Below, piece by piece: positions 1 through 11,452 of a stretch of 64,000 nucleotides of DNA (the first letter of the stretch is position 1; each line of letters starts with the position of its first letter). The translations under genes were made by a program, and so were the position numbers. The notes under the pieces were generated by a model that searched no databases, was not told the origin of the DNA, and worked only from the letters and a program-made list of their open reading frames with translations. Source of the stretch: Dimargaris cristalligena (Eukaryota > Kickxellomycota > Dimargaritomycetes > Dimargaritales > Dimargaritaceae). The stretch covers positions 35,780-99,779 of the forward strand of contig JANBQC010000026.1 of NCBI GenBank assembly GCA_027576995.1, in the 5' to 3' direction.

Positions 1-1357
1 CTCGGACTTCGTTAGAGGCCCAAATCCACCACATGTCGGGGGAGATTCGCGAGGCCCTGGCCGCTCGCGAAGAGGCCCAGTCCACGGCGGCACTGGAGCG
101 GACTGCTGCCCAGGAAGCCTGGGATAGTCAAGCCACCGATTACGAGACTAGTATACGCGCTGCCGAGGAGCTCGCCACCCAGCGGGCCCAGGCCATTGCT
201 CTGCTTGAGACACAGATGGCTGAACTGACGGACCATGTGGCCAGCAAGGAACAGGCGATTCAGGCGTTCAAGACAGCTAAAATCGATAGCCAGACCCAGC
301 TCTTCGAACTCACCGAGAAGGCCAGCGCCTTTAAACAGGAGCGGAAGGCCTTGACCGAGAAATTGGCAAAGCTGCTAAGCGAGGATGCCATCCGCAAGGT
401 AAGTCGCTGGTGTTTGCCGCCAACCTATAGTAGTTACAGATATTTTATGGAGCACCCTGAGAATGGTGATTTGGATCGATTGTATCTGCCGTCATTTCTC
501 TTTCGCTAACTTGGACTCTCCTCCACTTGCTATTTTCCAATCCGCAGGATCAAATCGATTTTCAAAAGACCGAGCTTGATAAATGGAAGTTGGCCTTCAA
601 GCACGAGCAAAAGATAACTCGCAAACTGGCGGAGGAGTGCGAATCCCGGATCCGTGAACAGCAGCAGTCAATGAAGGGGAAGCAAAAGCAGCTCGCCGAG
701 CTGGAGCAACTGCTGGCGCAGCGGGAGGATGAAGCCGAGGCTACGGCACTCGAGTTGGTCGAGGCCAAACAGATGGTGGCCTCGTATGCCCAGCCGAGGG
801 AGCTGTCCCCCGAGACCCTGGATAGACATCCCTACGTACAGGCGTACCAGCAAACCATCGCTAACCTAGAGCAGGATAATCATCGCCTCCAGCGGGATTA
901 TGACGCCTCCGTCGAAACCCAAAAACAGGGAACGGCCAAGACGCGACAGCTTACCCAGGATGTCAACCAGTTGCAAGTGGACAATAAGCGCTTGCGCAGG
1001 GACTGCGAGCGCCTCCAAAAGCAAGCGGCGGCCACCGGCCCCCCGACCGCCAAAGTTCCCCTTAAACCCAGTGCCAACCAGGTGGCCATCCCTCCAACCG
1101 ACTCGCTGGGGGGCAAGGATGTCTACCAGCCCAGCTTCCTACCCCCGACTGTGACCGGCCCCCCTCCCCGACGTGTCACCCGAGCCAGTTCCCAGCGTGC
1201 ACAGCGCGGTGACCCCAAGGCTTCCAACCACGTGGATGAGAATGGAATGGCTATGCCCGTTCCCGTCGCCCGAGTCACCCGCCAGAGCCAGCGCCACAAG
1301 CAGGTGACCAGTGCCGAGGCTCCCCCCAATGACAACAGCGACTGTAAACAGCAGTAG
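1..1357 (+). CDS. Coiled-coil protein, 3' part of gene (5' end outside window)
   Basis: The reading frame is already open at base 3 and runs past the first visible ATG (33), so the gene almost certainly begins upstream of the window. One intron is clear: donor GTAAGT at 399 and acceptor CCGCAG ending at 547, phase 0. Exons are thus up to 398 and 548-1357. The first ~270 visible residues are an almost uninterrupted charged coiled coil rich in E, Q, K, A and L heptads. The last ~100 residues are disordered, Pro/Ser/Arg-rich and basic, with two similar VTR-x-SQR-type patches. I do not recognise the family. A cytoskeletal or spindle-associated scaffold is possible, but no motor or other catalytic domain is visible in this part. 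A polyadenylation-like AATAAA lies at 1845-1850. Confidence 0.75.
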
Positions 1358-2495
1358 CTGATTGCGACGGGGTTGCACTTCGTATTTGGGCCACCGAATC
1401 CCCCCCCACACACACACACAATATCAACCAAATACCGGCCAGTCTACCTGGTGAGAGTTGGTTATGGGCTGGCGTAGTGTGGGCATAGTATACCCTTAGC
1501 CAGAGACCCAGACCCGACGGCGTTTGCAATGATTAGTAGTCGCCCACCGGTATTGATACTAACGACATCCTCATCTTTCTGTCCTCCTCCGCCGTAATGA
1601 TCATTGTAAATTTAAATATCCGACTCAATCACAGGACCACCTCCTCCCTTGGACGCTCCTGACTCGGCCTTAACCCCGAGATTGTTTCCTACCCAATGTA
1701 TCTTTTCTCCCACTAACCCCAATGTAGTGTGTACACTCTTCCTCCTCAATCCAAAACCTCCTTTTTTCTATACTATTATAATTGCTAAACTAATCTTGAT
1801 TGAGATATACCATTCTACACCGTACCCACCTTTAATCACCTTACAATAAACTCGCTTATAATTGGCATTTGGTTAGGACCCACAACTGACCATCTCAATA
1901 CTATTGATTGGGGGTTATAATTTGGGTAACACCTGGATCCAAGGGGAATCGGTTCCGAAGTTTTGTAGCGTGCGGATTCTAACTGCTTTAAAACCTCCTT
2001 AGGTTGCTCTAGCGAATACTTCCCCACACCTCAATGAATTAAGAGAGAGGAGGAGGGGGGCGTCTTAAGGACCACCCACCATATAACTATACCCTGATGC
2101 CAATTAGCGATGGCCATTAGCGGATACCCGCCCGCCCTGGCCACACACACACATACGCCTTACCACATATGTACTGTTTAGTTCTGGGGGAGAGGGAAGG
2201 AGGGACCCGCCGCCAGTGACGTGACCTACCACGAAGGGAGTGGTGGTAGTAGTCTCGGCTCACCCCGCCCATCTACTATTTCTACGGTGTATTTCCCTGT
2301 GGCAGCTTCTACCATGTCGAATAGCTAAAGGCACTAGGCGCCTCCTACCCCACCGGTGCTAGCCAGTTCCCACATGCCATACTCATACTCCCAGCCCGTG
2401 CAGACCCCACTTTATCCCGGCTTTCATCAGCTCCCTTACTTGGCTACCATTCCTTTTCTCCCCTACTTTTGTTTCCTTCGCCCACGATAGCCACC
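1358..2495. other. Intergenic region, no gene seen
   Basis: No conserved ORF or RNA gene was recognised. The stretch holds short CA runs near 1402-1420 and 2140-2155, the AATAAA at 1845, and a pyrimidine-rich segment before the CAP gene that is probably its promoter and 5' UTR. Confidence 0.5.
1845..1850 (+). terminator. Possible polyadenylation signal for the coiled-coil gene
   Basis: AATAAA about 490 bases after the stop codon, within a pyrimidine-rich, AT-rich stretch. It is far for a short 3' UTR, so the assignment is tentative. Confidence 0.3.
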
Positions 2496-4210
2496 ATGTC
2501 ATCCGACCAAGAACTATTTAGTTCACTTATCCGCCGTCTCGAGAGCGCAACTCAACGGCTGGAGAAATACGCCCAAAGCCAGGGTGGCGAACCGACCGCC
2601 CAGGCGGCCCCGGTACCTGAGGCACCCGCTACCCCAGTGGAAATCCCCCCGTCTGTGGAGGCCTACGACGAGTTTATAGCCGGGGCTGTCCGTAAGTACC
2701 TGGACCTATCGGCCCAGATGGGCGGGCCTGTGAACGACCAGGCCCAGGCCATGGGTCAGCTCGCCGACTTGCAGCGGGCTTTAATTCTAAGTGCATCCCA
2801 GGCTCGCAAGCCGTCGCCCACCGCCCCCGAATTCACCAATGCCTTGCAGCCTATGGTTGAGTGCATCAACCGGGCCGATGAGCTGCGCAATCAAAACCGA
2901 GCCGACAAGGAGACCTTTAACCGCCTGTCGGCCGTGGCCGAAGGCGCGGGGGCCTTTGGCTGGGTGACGGTTGAGCGCGCCCCTGTACCCTATGTGCAGG
3001 ATATGAAGGAGAGCGCCCAGTTCTACGGTAACCGGGCGATGAAGGCCGCTAAGGACGCCGGCGAGGATTTGGTTGTCGACTGGGTCAAGAGTTACTCGGC
3101 CATGTTAACGGACCTGGCCGACTACGTCAAGGCCCACCACAAGACCGGGCTGACCTGGAACCCCAGGGGAGAGGAATTGAAGGACGTCAAGGTCGCCGGG
3201 ACCCCTGCCCAAGCCGGTGGTGCTCCTCCCCCACCTCCCCCCCCGCCGCCGCCACCATCGGCTCCTCCGGTGGCCCCCACGGAGGCCAGCCTGGCTCCCG
3301 TCGCTCCGGATATGAACGCAGTATTCAAGCAGCTCAACCAAGGCGAGGCCATCACTTCCGGTCTGAAGAAGGTCGACAAGTCGCAAATGACCCACAAGAA
3401 CCCCAATTTGCGCTCGGGTAGTCCGGTGCGCGCCAAATCAGGTACATTTACTTTCCCATTTCCCCGTTGTCTACATGTAGCTGTTACCCACTCGACCGGC
3501 CCTCCCCTGGCTAATCGGTGGCAATGGACTGGTGCCGCTGGTCCGCCATGGTGTACCTTTTGAGTCTCGCTTTTAATCAACCCCGTAGCACCACCGATCC
3601 CCCCCTCTCTCTAACCTGTTACCTTTTACACCATCTCCATCATCACTGCGTGTCCTCGTTTCCAGCCATCGCCGGCAAAGGCAAGCCCGCCCCACCTATT
3701 CCCACCAAGCCCCGTAGTCTAACCAAGAAGCCGGCGCCTAAATTCAACCTGGAGGGATCCCGGTGGGTCATTGAAAACCACGAGTCCGGGGAACTAACCG
3801 TGGAGATAACGGACATGCGCCAAAGTGTGTATATTTACAACTGCCAAAATCTGACCGTCCAGATTCGGGGCAAGCTGAATGCCGTGGCCATTGACAAGTG
3901 TAAGAAAACGGGAGTGGTGGTTGAAACCATCATTTCTACTGTCGACGTGATGAACTCTACCTCCTTCAAATTCCAGATTACGGGTCGCTGCCCTGCTCTG
4001 CTTTTGGATAAATGTGATGGTGCCCTGGTGTACCTGAGTAAGGAGTGCGGCGATATCGAAATCACCACGGCCAAAACCTCCGAAATTAATATATCCATCG
4101 AAGGGGCCACCGAGGATGAGGATTATAAAGAGCATCCTGTCCCCGAACAGCTTCGCACAGTCATCAAAAACGGCAAGCTGGTGACGGTCCCCGTGGAACA
4201 TACCGGTTAA
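2496..4210 (+). CDS. SRV2: Adenylyl cyclase-associated protein (CAP/Srv2)
   Basis: Two exons, 2496-3441 and 3666-4210, join through an intron (GTACAT...TTCCAG) to give 496 residues, within the usual CAP range. The start has a strong GCCACCATG context. Visible in order are: an N-terminal helix carrying the RLE-x4-RLE repeat (about residues 15-24), which in yeast Srv2 couples to adenylyl cyclase; an all-helical HFD domain (~50-230); an 11-proline tract (~243-255) that would bind profilin or SH3 partners; a WH2-type actin-binding segment (~272-300, LKKV core); a second Pro-rich patch at the exon junction; and the C-terminal beta-helical CARP domain (~335-496). CARP recharges ADP-actin monomers with ATP, and the HFD domain helps cofilin sever filaments. 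CAP therefore acts at cortical actin and links Ras/cAMP signalling to actin turnover. All domains appear intact. Confidence 0.96.
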
Positions 4211-4381
4211 CTTTACACTGATTTGGTCCGGATGACGGCCCTGGTTTTTGCTGTGGATTAGCCATCGCTGCTGCTGTTTTTATTTCACTTGGCCCCTTGC
4301 TCCGCTCTAGTCTGATTCTTTATAGGTACGATGCCTTCGTTCCAATTAGGGATTTCAATTATTTTTTTATTCGCCATATTC

Positions 4382-4387
4382 AATAAA
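4382..4387 (+). terminator. Polyadenylation signal of the CAP gene
   Basis: AATAAA about 170 bases after the CAP stop codon, in an AT-rich setting, at a plausible 3' UTR distance. Confidence 0.5.
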
Positions 4388-5141
4388 GCGTTTCCCGCCA
4401 CTTGGATGTTCTACTGTTCGGCCATGCGTATTTCATTCGGCCTCCCTTCAATGGAATACAGCCCAGTCCAATATACCAGTTATTATTTTCGTCCTTATGA
4501 GATTAGATTGTTACGTGTATAAGTGACAAGAGATGATTTATAATAATAATAATTAGGGATAAGAGAAAGGCAACCTCCTGAAATCATTAGAGTGAGCGGA
4601 GGTGCTTGTATGTAGTAAAAAGAGCAGCCGTTGGGGTTCCTGGCTTATTCATCACAATACCGAAAAGTAATGATTTACACTTTACAAGATAAACAAACCA
4701 TTTGTAAGAAGATGCATTAGTAATGTTTAGCTTTAAGATGTTGCAAGAGTGCGCCATGGACAAATAGGAATCATTATTGCCCACGGCCTCTGTAGCTATG
4801 CATTGTGGTACGGCATTGTTTGGGTGTTGTCTGCCCTACTGTGGATCCTCATAGCCCCCTTACATCCACCAGAGATTGCCCCTAAATCTAATGCGCGTGC
4901 CGATAGGCGACGCGTAACCTTTTTTAATGCACCATCAAAATACCCCCCCCCAACCGATTAAAAAGAAATGGCCACCAGCTTGATAAACACTTAAAGATGG
5001 TCCATTTACAAGCCTAGTTCGCCCCAACTCGATACAATGCCATGATTTATTTGCCATTGATCTTCTCTATTTGGATGTCATCACGTCTGGGGCTTCCATT
5101 GACAGCCGCTACATTGTACCAAAAGCTCGTCAACAGTGAAC

Positions 5142-5160
5142 TATATATATATATATATAT
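5142..5160. repeat. (TA)n microsatellite
   Basis: Nineteen bases of uninterrupted alternating T and A, seen directly. Confidence 0.9.
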
Positions 5161-5494
5161 GAATAAAGTAAATAAATACTTAGGCCCATCTGTCCAAAAA
5201 TAGTCCGAATACACGGAGAGCTGCGCAAGAAATGGTAGATATTCAAGGGCCAAGTATAAACAGAAGGAGTACAGACACGGCAAAATACCGAAGTACTCCA
5301 AACAATAAGCACACACCGGTCCCATAGTCTCAAGATCCCAGTAGGTAACCCATAGAAATCGCCACGGGGGAGTGACCGAATGGTACCCTTCCCCGAAAAG
5401 TGGCCCATTTCTCAAGATAATACGGGCCGTTAACCTAATAGTCCCAATCAATGGATCTATATTAGGATATAAAAACGTATTAGAGGCTGTCGCA

Positions 5495-8400
5495 TCATAT
5501 GCGGCCTCGATGCCGTTCCTGGGATGTGATAAGGTGGGGATAGTCCACTTTGCACTTCCGCTGCCATTGCTGCCACTGGGTAATATATTGGAATGGTTGA
5601 AGTCGAATGGGACAGGTCGCGAGTTCACGCTGCATCGTTTGCATTTCAGAGGTATCAACGGGGAGGGGGGCTCGGTGGCCTTCGGCCCCACGTAATACTA
5701 CTATTCGTCGAAGACAGTCGAATAAAGAAGTGCGTTGAAGTGGTAGCAGAATTAAATGGGTCGAAACCCGGGGCTGTAGATTGCCCCACGTTAGGCTCCA
5801 CAGGGCAGTCTCGGAAGGTGACCAAGGGGCACCTCGAGGCTGCGAACTTTCGCGGTTAGATATCGAGTAGATCTGGTCTAGCCTGGGCCCAGAATATCGA
5901 GGGCCCAACTGGTCGTATATAACCATCCATTGGTGTTCAATGTCGACCCACTTGGTAAGCGACCGCATCACGATCCCAATAGTCTCGGCGTCGGGCTTCA
6001 AGCCGGCCGCAGGAAGAAATACGTCGAAGATACGAACACATGCAGCAAAGTCCCCTTGAGACCCCAGGTACCGTAGCCACCGGTGGTAAATAAAAAGCCC
6101 CAACCGGCTTCGGGCCCCGTCGTATTGTTTAGCTCGGTGGGCCGTCTTTGTAAGGATGCCCCGTCGGTGGCCGTGCCATAAAATAAGATCGTGAAGGGCG
6201 AGGCTGCGGAAAGTGTCATTGATGTAATCGCGAAAGCGGGGTATATCCCAGGTGCAGGGATTTAGACCAGCCGATCCAGTATCCGAATCTGCCAGAGAAT
6301 GGGCGGGATCTAGGCCAACGGGTGAATTAGGGGCCGCCAGGATGGGGAGGGCGGCCAATTGGCCACGGTGAACTAAATCTAGGCCCTGATCAAGGAACCG
6401 GGTGTGTTGTTGTTCCAGCTGCGTCACAGCGGCCGCCATCCAAAACAGAGTGCGGGTATTTCCGATTTCCAGGTTAGCGGCCATCCGGGCGGCCTTATCT
6501 AGAACGTCCACTCGTACGTCAGTCACGGTGGCATCAAAGTGGTAACGGGGGCGGTTCGGCCAATGCCCAAGTCCTTGGAGGGACAGTGTATAGGCCTCAG
6601 GAAGCGCCCAGGCGTACCACCACAGCTGGAGGGCCTGTTCGGGCCGTCGGCCTAGATAGTAGGCCTTCACCAATGTGGTATAAGTGACGACATCGGGGTG
6701 AAGCTGGGTGCGGCGAACGAGTTGATAAACCGCTATGGCACCCGTAATATCGCCCGCTTCGGCAAACGCATTGACAACGGTATTGAAAAGGGTGACATCG
6801 GCAGGTGGGCTGGGCGTAGGCGGGGCCGTTGCACCAGTAAAACGCAGTAGTTGAACTACCGGCTCGTAGTAGGCCAGTTTGCCTAGAATATGCATTACTA
6901 AAGAACGAATCACCGGGTCAGCGGGCCGAAGTGGGCCCAGGTGAAGACAGTGCCCCATTATGCGAATGACCAAAGCGGGAGACACCGGCCGGGTCAGGGC
7001 AACCAGCTCATGAGCGCCCATGGGCTGAACCCAGTCGCGGTCGAGTATAGTGGGCCAGCCGGGGGCGTCTTCCGGAACCGCCGTATCCTTCGCATAGTAC
7101 GGCCTAACGCCCTGCTGAAGAAGGGCGAATAGGCTGGGTAAACTGCGAACTACACTTTCGGCGCGGCGGACGACGGAGGGGGGTCGGCTAGGGAGCGGGG
7201 CAGTGGGGGCGGGGGGGGAGAGAGCAAGATCCCTGAGTAACGGGTTAATAATAACTCGCAAAAGGGTAGTGAGTACCCGGCCATCAACTTGGTAGTCTCG
7301 TTCGCTAATCAGCACCCGAAGGAGGTAGACAAGCTCTTCGACGTTGCTGTAGTGGGCCACTAGGTCCACAAGGGGAGCGTAGACAGAGCAGTTCGGCGGT
7401 AGCGCAGTGTCCTGGGGGATCCTTAGGGCTAACAGTTGGAGCAAAGGCCTAGAGCGACGAAATTGGACCAGCTGAAGAAGTTGTTGGTAAACCCTGGGCC
7501 CGGGTGACCATCGGGGGGAGCGTTGGTGGTCAAGAGTCTGAACCTTCCGAAGGGTCGTTTCAAGCGCGGCCAAATGGTCCGAGGGGCTTTCTTGGCAGGG
7601 AGTGGGGGTTACGGATGGGGTCACGAACAGATAGTGATGCCGCTTCAGTACCCGGGCCGCCAGTTGCGCATTGCGGTGCCGGATACTGAGGCGTAACAGG
7701 TGCTCAAAAAGAGCCGCTTGGGGAAAAATGCAAAATTGCGAAATGGGTGCCGTGAAGAAGCCAAGGGAGCCCCTCGGGCGAGACGATGCGGCCCGGGTGG
7801 ACCACAGGGCGTCTAGTATTTTGACAGCTTCGGGGTGGGCAGATGGGAATGGTTCCGAAGAACGGTCGGACTGGGGACTACTGGGTGGTGGGGATCGGAT
7901 AAAATAGCTCCACGGATCCACCATCAGATCTAGATAACGGAGGAAACGGAGAGGGGATGTATCGGACGATGCCGGATCCCGCTGGCCGCAGTACTCTGTC
8001 ACAATGGTAAAACTTTCCGAGTCGACTAGGCGATGGAACATAGGGGGCCCGGACGTTCGGTCGGCCGACTCCGCTCGTTGCAGAATGGCAACGAGCATTA
8101 ATCGTTCCAAGTACTGAACGGCCCGCTCGGGTTGGCCTTGGGCGACAAGATCGCGCAGGCGGACATTCGTTAGGCTAGGGTGGAATACGGGTTGGTCAGC
8201 CTGGGGGTACCACCGCACCCGATCCAGTAGGAGATCGGTGAATTGAACGGGGGTGGGGCGAGCCGACGGGGAGGCCCAGGTCGATGGGGGATAGGGGACA
8301 GCCGTACCGGCTAACTCAGGGGCGGGGGCAACCAGCGAGCGCAAGGTCACAAGTCGGTAGACTTGCTTGGCCAGGACTGGGTCGTGGATTTGCCGAGCGG

Positions 8401-9730
8401 CATGGAGCAAGCGGACTAGGGATGTCCGGGGCAGGAGGATTTGGTGGGTTCGGACAAAGAGCCACAAGTGACTTAGCCAAGACCAGTCGCCATGGCTTTC
8501 CGCGGAGTCGAGGGCCCGGGCGATAAATTCGGGAGCGGGCATGATTCCCAGGGACCTCATACTCACTAGCAGACGGCGGTGTTTGGCGGGATCCGATCGG
8601 GGGGTTAGAGACGGATAATACCACTGCTTGCAGCAGCGTATAAAAGCGGGATCAAAGTGCAATTCCTGGGGGAGAGACTGGTGTAATTGCTGGATAAGCA
8701 GATCAAAGAAATCGGATCGGCTGGCGTCCTGGGACGGTAAATGATGGAATACGTAAGAGGCTACAGCGCCGGCGATTAGGGTATGGAATGAAGGGCCGTC
8801 TTTTGAATCAATGGGTACTATTGGCGGGTTGGGGTTTGGAAGTCGTGCTAAGAGAGGCCATTGTCGGACGAAGAGGTGGATAAGGGACGGGATCCGAGAC
8901 AAACGGTCGCACTGGTAACAGGTACTTAGAATGACGGCCAGATGGGCCAGGGCGGGGGGCTCGCACACGGGTAATTGGGCCAGGCACCCCAATAAATAAT
9001 GATAATTTTGGTACGGATCAAGAGCGGCCAATTTAATCGTGATTCGGGCCGGATCAGTCGGTGGACCCCAATGTTCGGCGGAGTCGGTTCTGCAAAGGCG
9101 CGTAAATAATAACAAGGAGGAGTCTAGATCACCCAGTCGCCGGTATACCAGTAAAAGGAGCAGGTAGGACGAATGGTCGGGGGGGATATTATGGAGTATC
9201 ATGAGTTGCCAGGTCCGGAGAAATGAGTGAAGGCGCAGCCGCCGCTCTAGAAAAGTCAACACTATATTGAACAGCCGGGTTAGAGTCGAGCGAGACCCAG
9301 CGGGGCGATTCGTTGGGGCGATATTCGCTAAAATCTCCAGCATCAGCGCGGCGTTATTGCGCCAGTGCCTCCGACTTAATAATAGAAGTAGCTCCTCGAT
9401 TAGCTGGAGTGGTACGGCACCTAGCTGGTGACGAGCTCTAATTTCGTTGAAGGTGTACCAAGCAACGGCGACCCGGCCACTAGCGAGGGCGGCCGCCAGC
9501 TGGGCCTGGGGGGAATCGGTAGGAGGCTGTACCGTTGGTGAGGAGCGTGGTGGGCCGGGGACAGAGGTATGGCTTTGGGAATACAGACTCAGTGCCGAGC
9601 GCGGGCCGAACCGAGCCCTGGTACGTAGAGGAGGCGAGGGGAGCCGTATTAAATAGGGAAATAGGGAAGGCCCGAGAAAACAACGCGGGGGGCACTGGGC
9701 TCGAACTCCGGCAAGGGGCAGCCAGCCCAT
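5495..9730 (-). CDS. Large pentatricopeptide-repeat (PPR) protein, probably mitochondrial
   Basis: A single uninterrupted frame of 1411 residues from the ATG at 9730. The frame is open upstream to a GTG at 9796, but the ATG begins a sequence that looks like a mitochondrial presequence: about 45 residues with many Arg, Leu, Ser and Pro and no acidic residue. Most of the protein is helical and Leu-rich. The clearest PPR pair lies at about residues 995-1060, encoded near 6640-6810: two tandem 35-residue units of the LFNTVVNAFAEAG...HPDVVTYTTLVKAY type. Other repeats are degenerate, as in fungal organellar expression factors. By family, PPR proteins bind mitochondrial RNA and control stability, processing or translation. 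The specific target cannot be read from sequence. The N-terminal half could equally be scored as generic alpha-solenoid. Confidence 0.85.
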   Translation of the reverse strand: MGWLPLAGVRAQCPPRCFLGPSLFPYLIRLPSPPLRTRARFGPRSALSLYSQSHTSVPGPPRSSPTVQPPTDSPQAQLAAALASGRVAVAWYTFNEIRARHQLGAVPLQLIEELLLLLSRRHWRNNAALMLEILANIAPTNRPAGSRSTLTRLFNIVLTFLERRLRLHSFLRTWQLMILHNIPPDHSSYLLLLLVYRRLGDLDSSLLLFTRLCRTDSAEHWGPPTDPARITIKLAALDPYQNYHYLLGCLAQLPVCEPPALAHLAVILSTCYQCDRLSRIPSLIHLFVRQWPLLARLPNPNPPIVPIDSKDGPSFHTLIAGAVASYVFHHLPSQDASRSDFFDLLIQQLHQSLPQELHFDPAFIRCCKQWYYPSLTPRSDPAKHRRLLVSMRSLGIMPAPEFIARALDSAESHGDWSWLSHLWLFVRTHQILLPRTSLVRLLHAARQIHDPVLAKQVYRLVTLRSLVAPAPELAGTAVPYPPSTWASPSARPTPVQFTDLLLDRVRWYPQADQPVFHPSLTNVRLRDLVAQGQPERAVQYLERLMLVAILQRAESADRTSGPPMFHRLVDSESFTIVTEYCGQRDPASSDTSPLRFLRYLDLMVDPWSYFIRSPPPSSPQSDRSSEPFPSAHPEAVKILDALWSTRAASSRPRGSLGFFTAPISQFCIFPQAALFEHLLRLSIRHRNAQLAARVLKRHHYLFVTPSVTPTPCQESPSDHLAALETTLRKVQTLDHQRSPRWSPGPRVYQQLLQLVQFRRSRPLLQLLALRIPQDTALPPNCSVYAPLVDLVAHYSNVEELVYLLRVLISERDYQVDGRVLTTLLRVIINPLLRDLALSPPAPTAPLPSRPPSVVRRAESVVRSLPSLFALLQQGVRPYYAKDTAVPEDAPGWPTILDRDWVQPMGAHELVALTRPVSPALVIRIMGHCLHLGPLRPADPVIRSLVMHILGKLAYYEPVVQLLRFTGATAPPTPSPPADVTLFNTVVNAFAEAGDITGAIAVYQLVRRTQLHPDVVTYTTLVKAYYLGRRPEQALQLWWYAWALPEAYTLSLQGLGHWPNRPRYHFDATVTDVRVDVLDKAARMAANLEIGNTRTLFWMAAAVTQLEQQHTRFLDQGLDLVHRGQLAALPILAAPNSPVGLDPAHSLADSDTGSAGLNPCTWDIPRFRDYINDTFRSLALHDLILWHGHRRGILTKTAHRAKQYDGARSRLGLFIYHRWLRYLGSQGDFAACVRIFDVFLPAAGLKPDAETIGIVMRSLTKWVDIEHQWMVIYDQLGPRYSGPRLDQIYSISNRESSQPRGAPWSPSETALWSLTWGNLQPRVSTHLILLPLQRTSLFDCLRRIVVLRGAEGHRAPLPVDTSEMQTMQRELATCPIRLQPFQYITQWQQWQRKCKVDYPHLITSQERHRGRI

Positions 9731-11452
9731 GGTGCCACGGCGGAGGAGCTCGGTGGAATGGTGGGGGGCAAATGCAGCGCTAAGACAAATGGACACGGCG
9801 ACAGCGGCTCGAGAGCAGGCCGATCGGGGGGATAGTTAACGTATATAGTACAAACTCGTCGCTAGAGGCGCCCTCACTAGCGATAGTCGCCAGGGCGGTA
9901 ATGGGGGAGTATAAAGTGAGACCGGATCAGCGGAAGAAAGGTACAAGTCGACATTAAGGGGAGGAGGGCTGCGAATAAAAGATTCGCCGAGGCGGGAGGG
10001 AGGAAGAACAGTGTGCATGGGCAGAGACCCAGGACTGACGAATAGAAGAGTGTAGATCTGGGGGGGGGATAAAGTAGTTGTTTTTAGGGGGTGGCCAAGC
10101 TTCCTGTCTCTCTCTCTCTCTCTGCCTATACGCTGGAGCTGAGGGCTCGATATAGCGGCATCGAGATGACGGGCCTATCGCCACCCATTTGGCATTCCCG
10201 GATAATCGGATCAAGTTGACTAGTCCGTTGAACCTCCTCTAGATCCACCAATTCGGTAGCCGGAATAATAATCAATAATCAATCATTTCTACAGATTTTG
10301 CATATTTTTATTAGGTAGGGAACTACTAGCTCGGTATACGATATTAGTCAGTGGGCCAGCTGCCTAACGATCCCGCTTCAACTCTGGAACCCCCCCGCTC
10401 AAACTGGGTTACCGAACCGGTGAGAAAGCGAGAGAGTCGATTATCGAATGCAAACCCGAAGTGCTGATTAAGGGGCTGTCTGCGTGTTTGGGAGCCGGGC
10501 CGAAATTGCCGAACCACCCCTCCAAAGGGGGGATATGTATAGGTGATTTAGAACTCCGGTGTTCGTCAAGGCTAGGTGGCTCCTGTACGAATGGACGATC
10601 TAGCAATCGAGACTGCGGCTGCTTCGATTGTCGGGCGTACTGATCCGATACCTATGCAGGACGCATTAAAAAGACCCAGGTTATCAGAACGGAGTGGCGT
10701 ATCCCATTAATCCACGTGAGTAATAGTCGCCTGACGGTCCTGGTGTTGGCAAACTCCACGGGTCAGCCTCGTTCGACATGGGTGAAGTTCCGTTGGGCGA
10801 TAAACGCACAGTTTGTGGAATGAGTCAGTAGGCCTTACCGGCCTAAAGCTAAATATCCGACCCCGCTTTCCCTCTACATGCCCTTCACCATGCTGTATAG
10901 CGTGGAATTCTGGCACTAAAGTGCCGAGCCGGGGTGTGTGGCCTTTAAACGCAAGGTTGTTTTTACTCTATTGCGGTCATAATAATTCAGTGGTCGTAGG
11001 GTCATGTGACCCTCTAACCGGCCCTTCTTATATTGTGTAAACTCCCTCCCTCCCATCCCAATTCCAAATCCCCTCTCTCCCCTAAGCCACAACAACACAG
11101 GACGCAAACTCTTCCGGTAAGCGTCATGTCGAGTGGGCAAATACACCACACACAACATACCCTTCTATTCTATGCTATTCTCTGATAGTACAGTCGTTTA
11201 TCATTTTCTGTGTTTACACTCTTGCTCATTCCCTTGCTTTCTTTTAGCTGCCTTCTTCTAATACGGGTTTCCATCCCGCCATTGCTTCGTGGCCTTTATC
11301 TCCCTCGCTGTTCAGCAAGCCCCCTTCGCTCTGTAACTCCATTGGCCCATTTCCACCAACTCCTCGCCTCACCTTCGAGCCCCACTCACATCCAGCCGAT
11401 CTACTTCTCCGCTCTCGTCGCCCCAGCCGCCGTGCCACAGCCCTCTCCGACC
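9731..11452. other. Divergent intergenic region between PPR and XMAP215 genes
   Basis: A shared upstream region for two divergently transcribed genes. It contains a (TC)n run at 10107-10123, a TAATAATCAATAATCAATCA-like direct repeat near 10264-10286, and a pyrimidine-rich stretch at 11040-11450 that is probably the promoter and 5' UTR of the TOG gene. No further gene was recognised. Confidence 0.5.
10107..10123. repeat. (TC)n microsatellite
   Basis: Seventeen bases of alternating T and C, seen directly. Confidence 0.85.

Larger units (their letters stand above)
4211..5494. other. Convergent intergenic region between CAP and the PPR gene
   Basis: The two genes end towards each other here. 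I see 3' UTR-like AT-rich sequence and a (TA)n microsatellite at 5142-5160. Small ORFs in the stretch lack coding character. Confidence 0.5.

Noticed and set aside
5047..5691. Minus-strand 214-codon ORF beside the PPR gene
   Set aside because: It overlaps the end of the PPR frame in another phase and then runs through a TA microsatellite. No domain, and low coding character.
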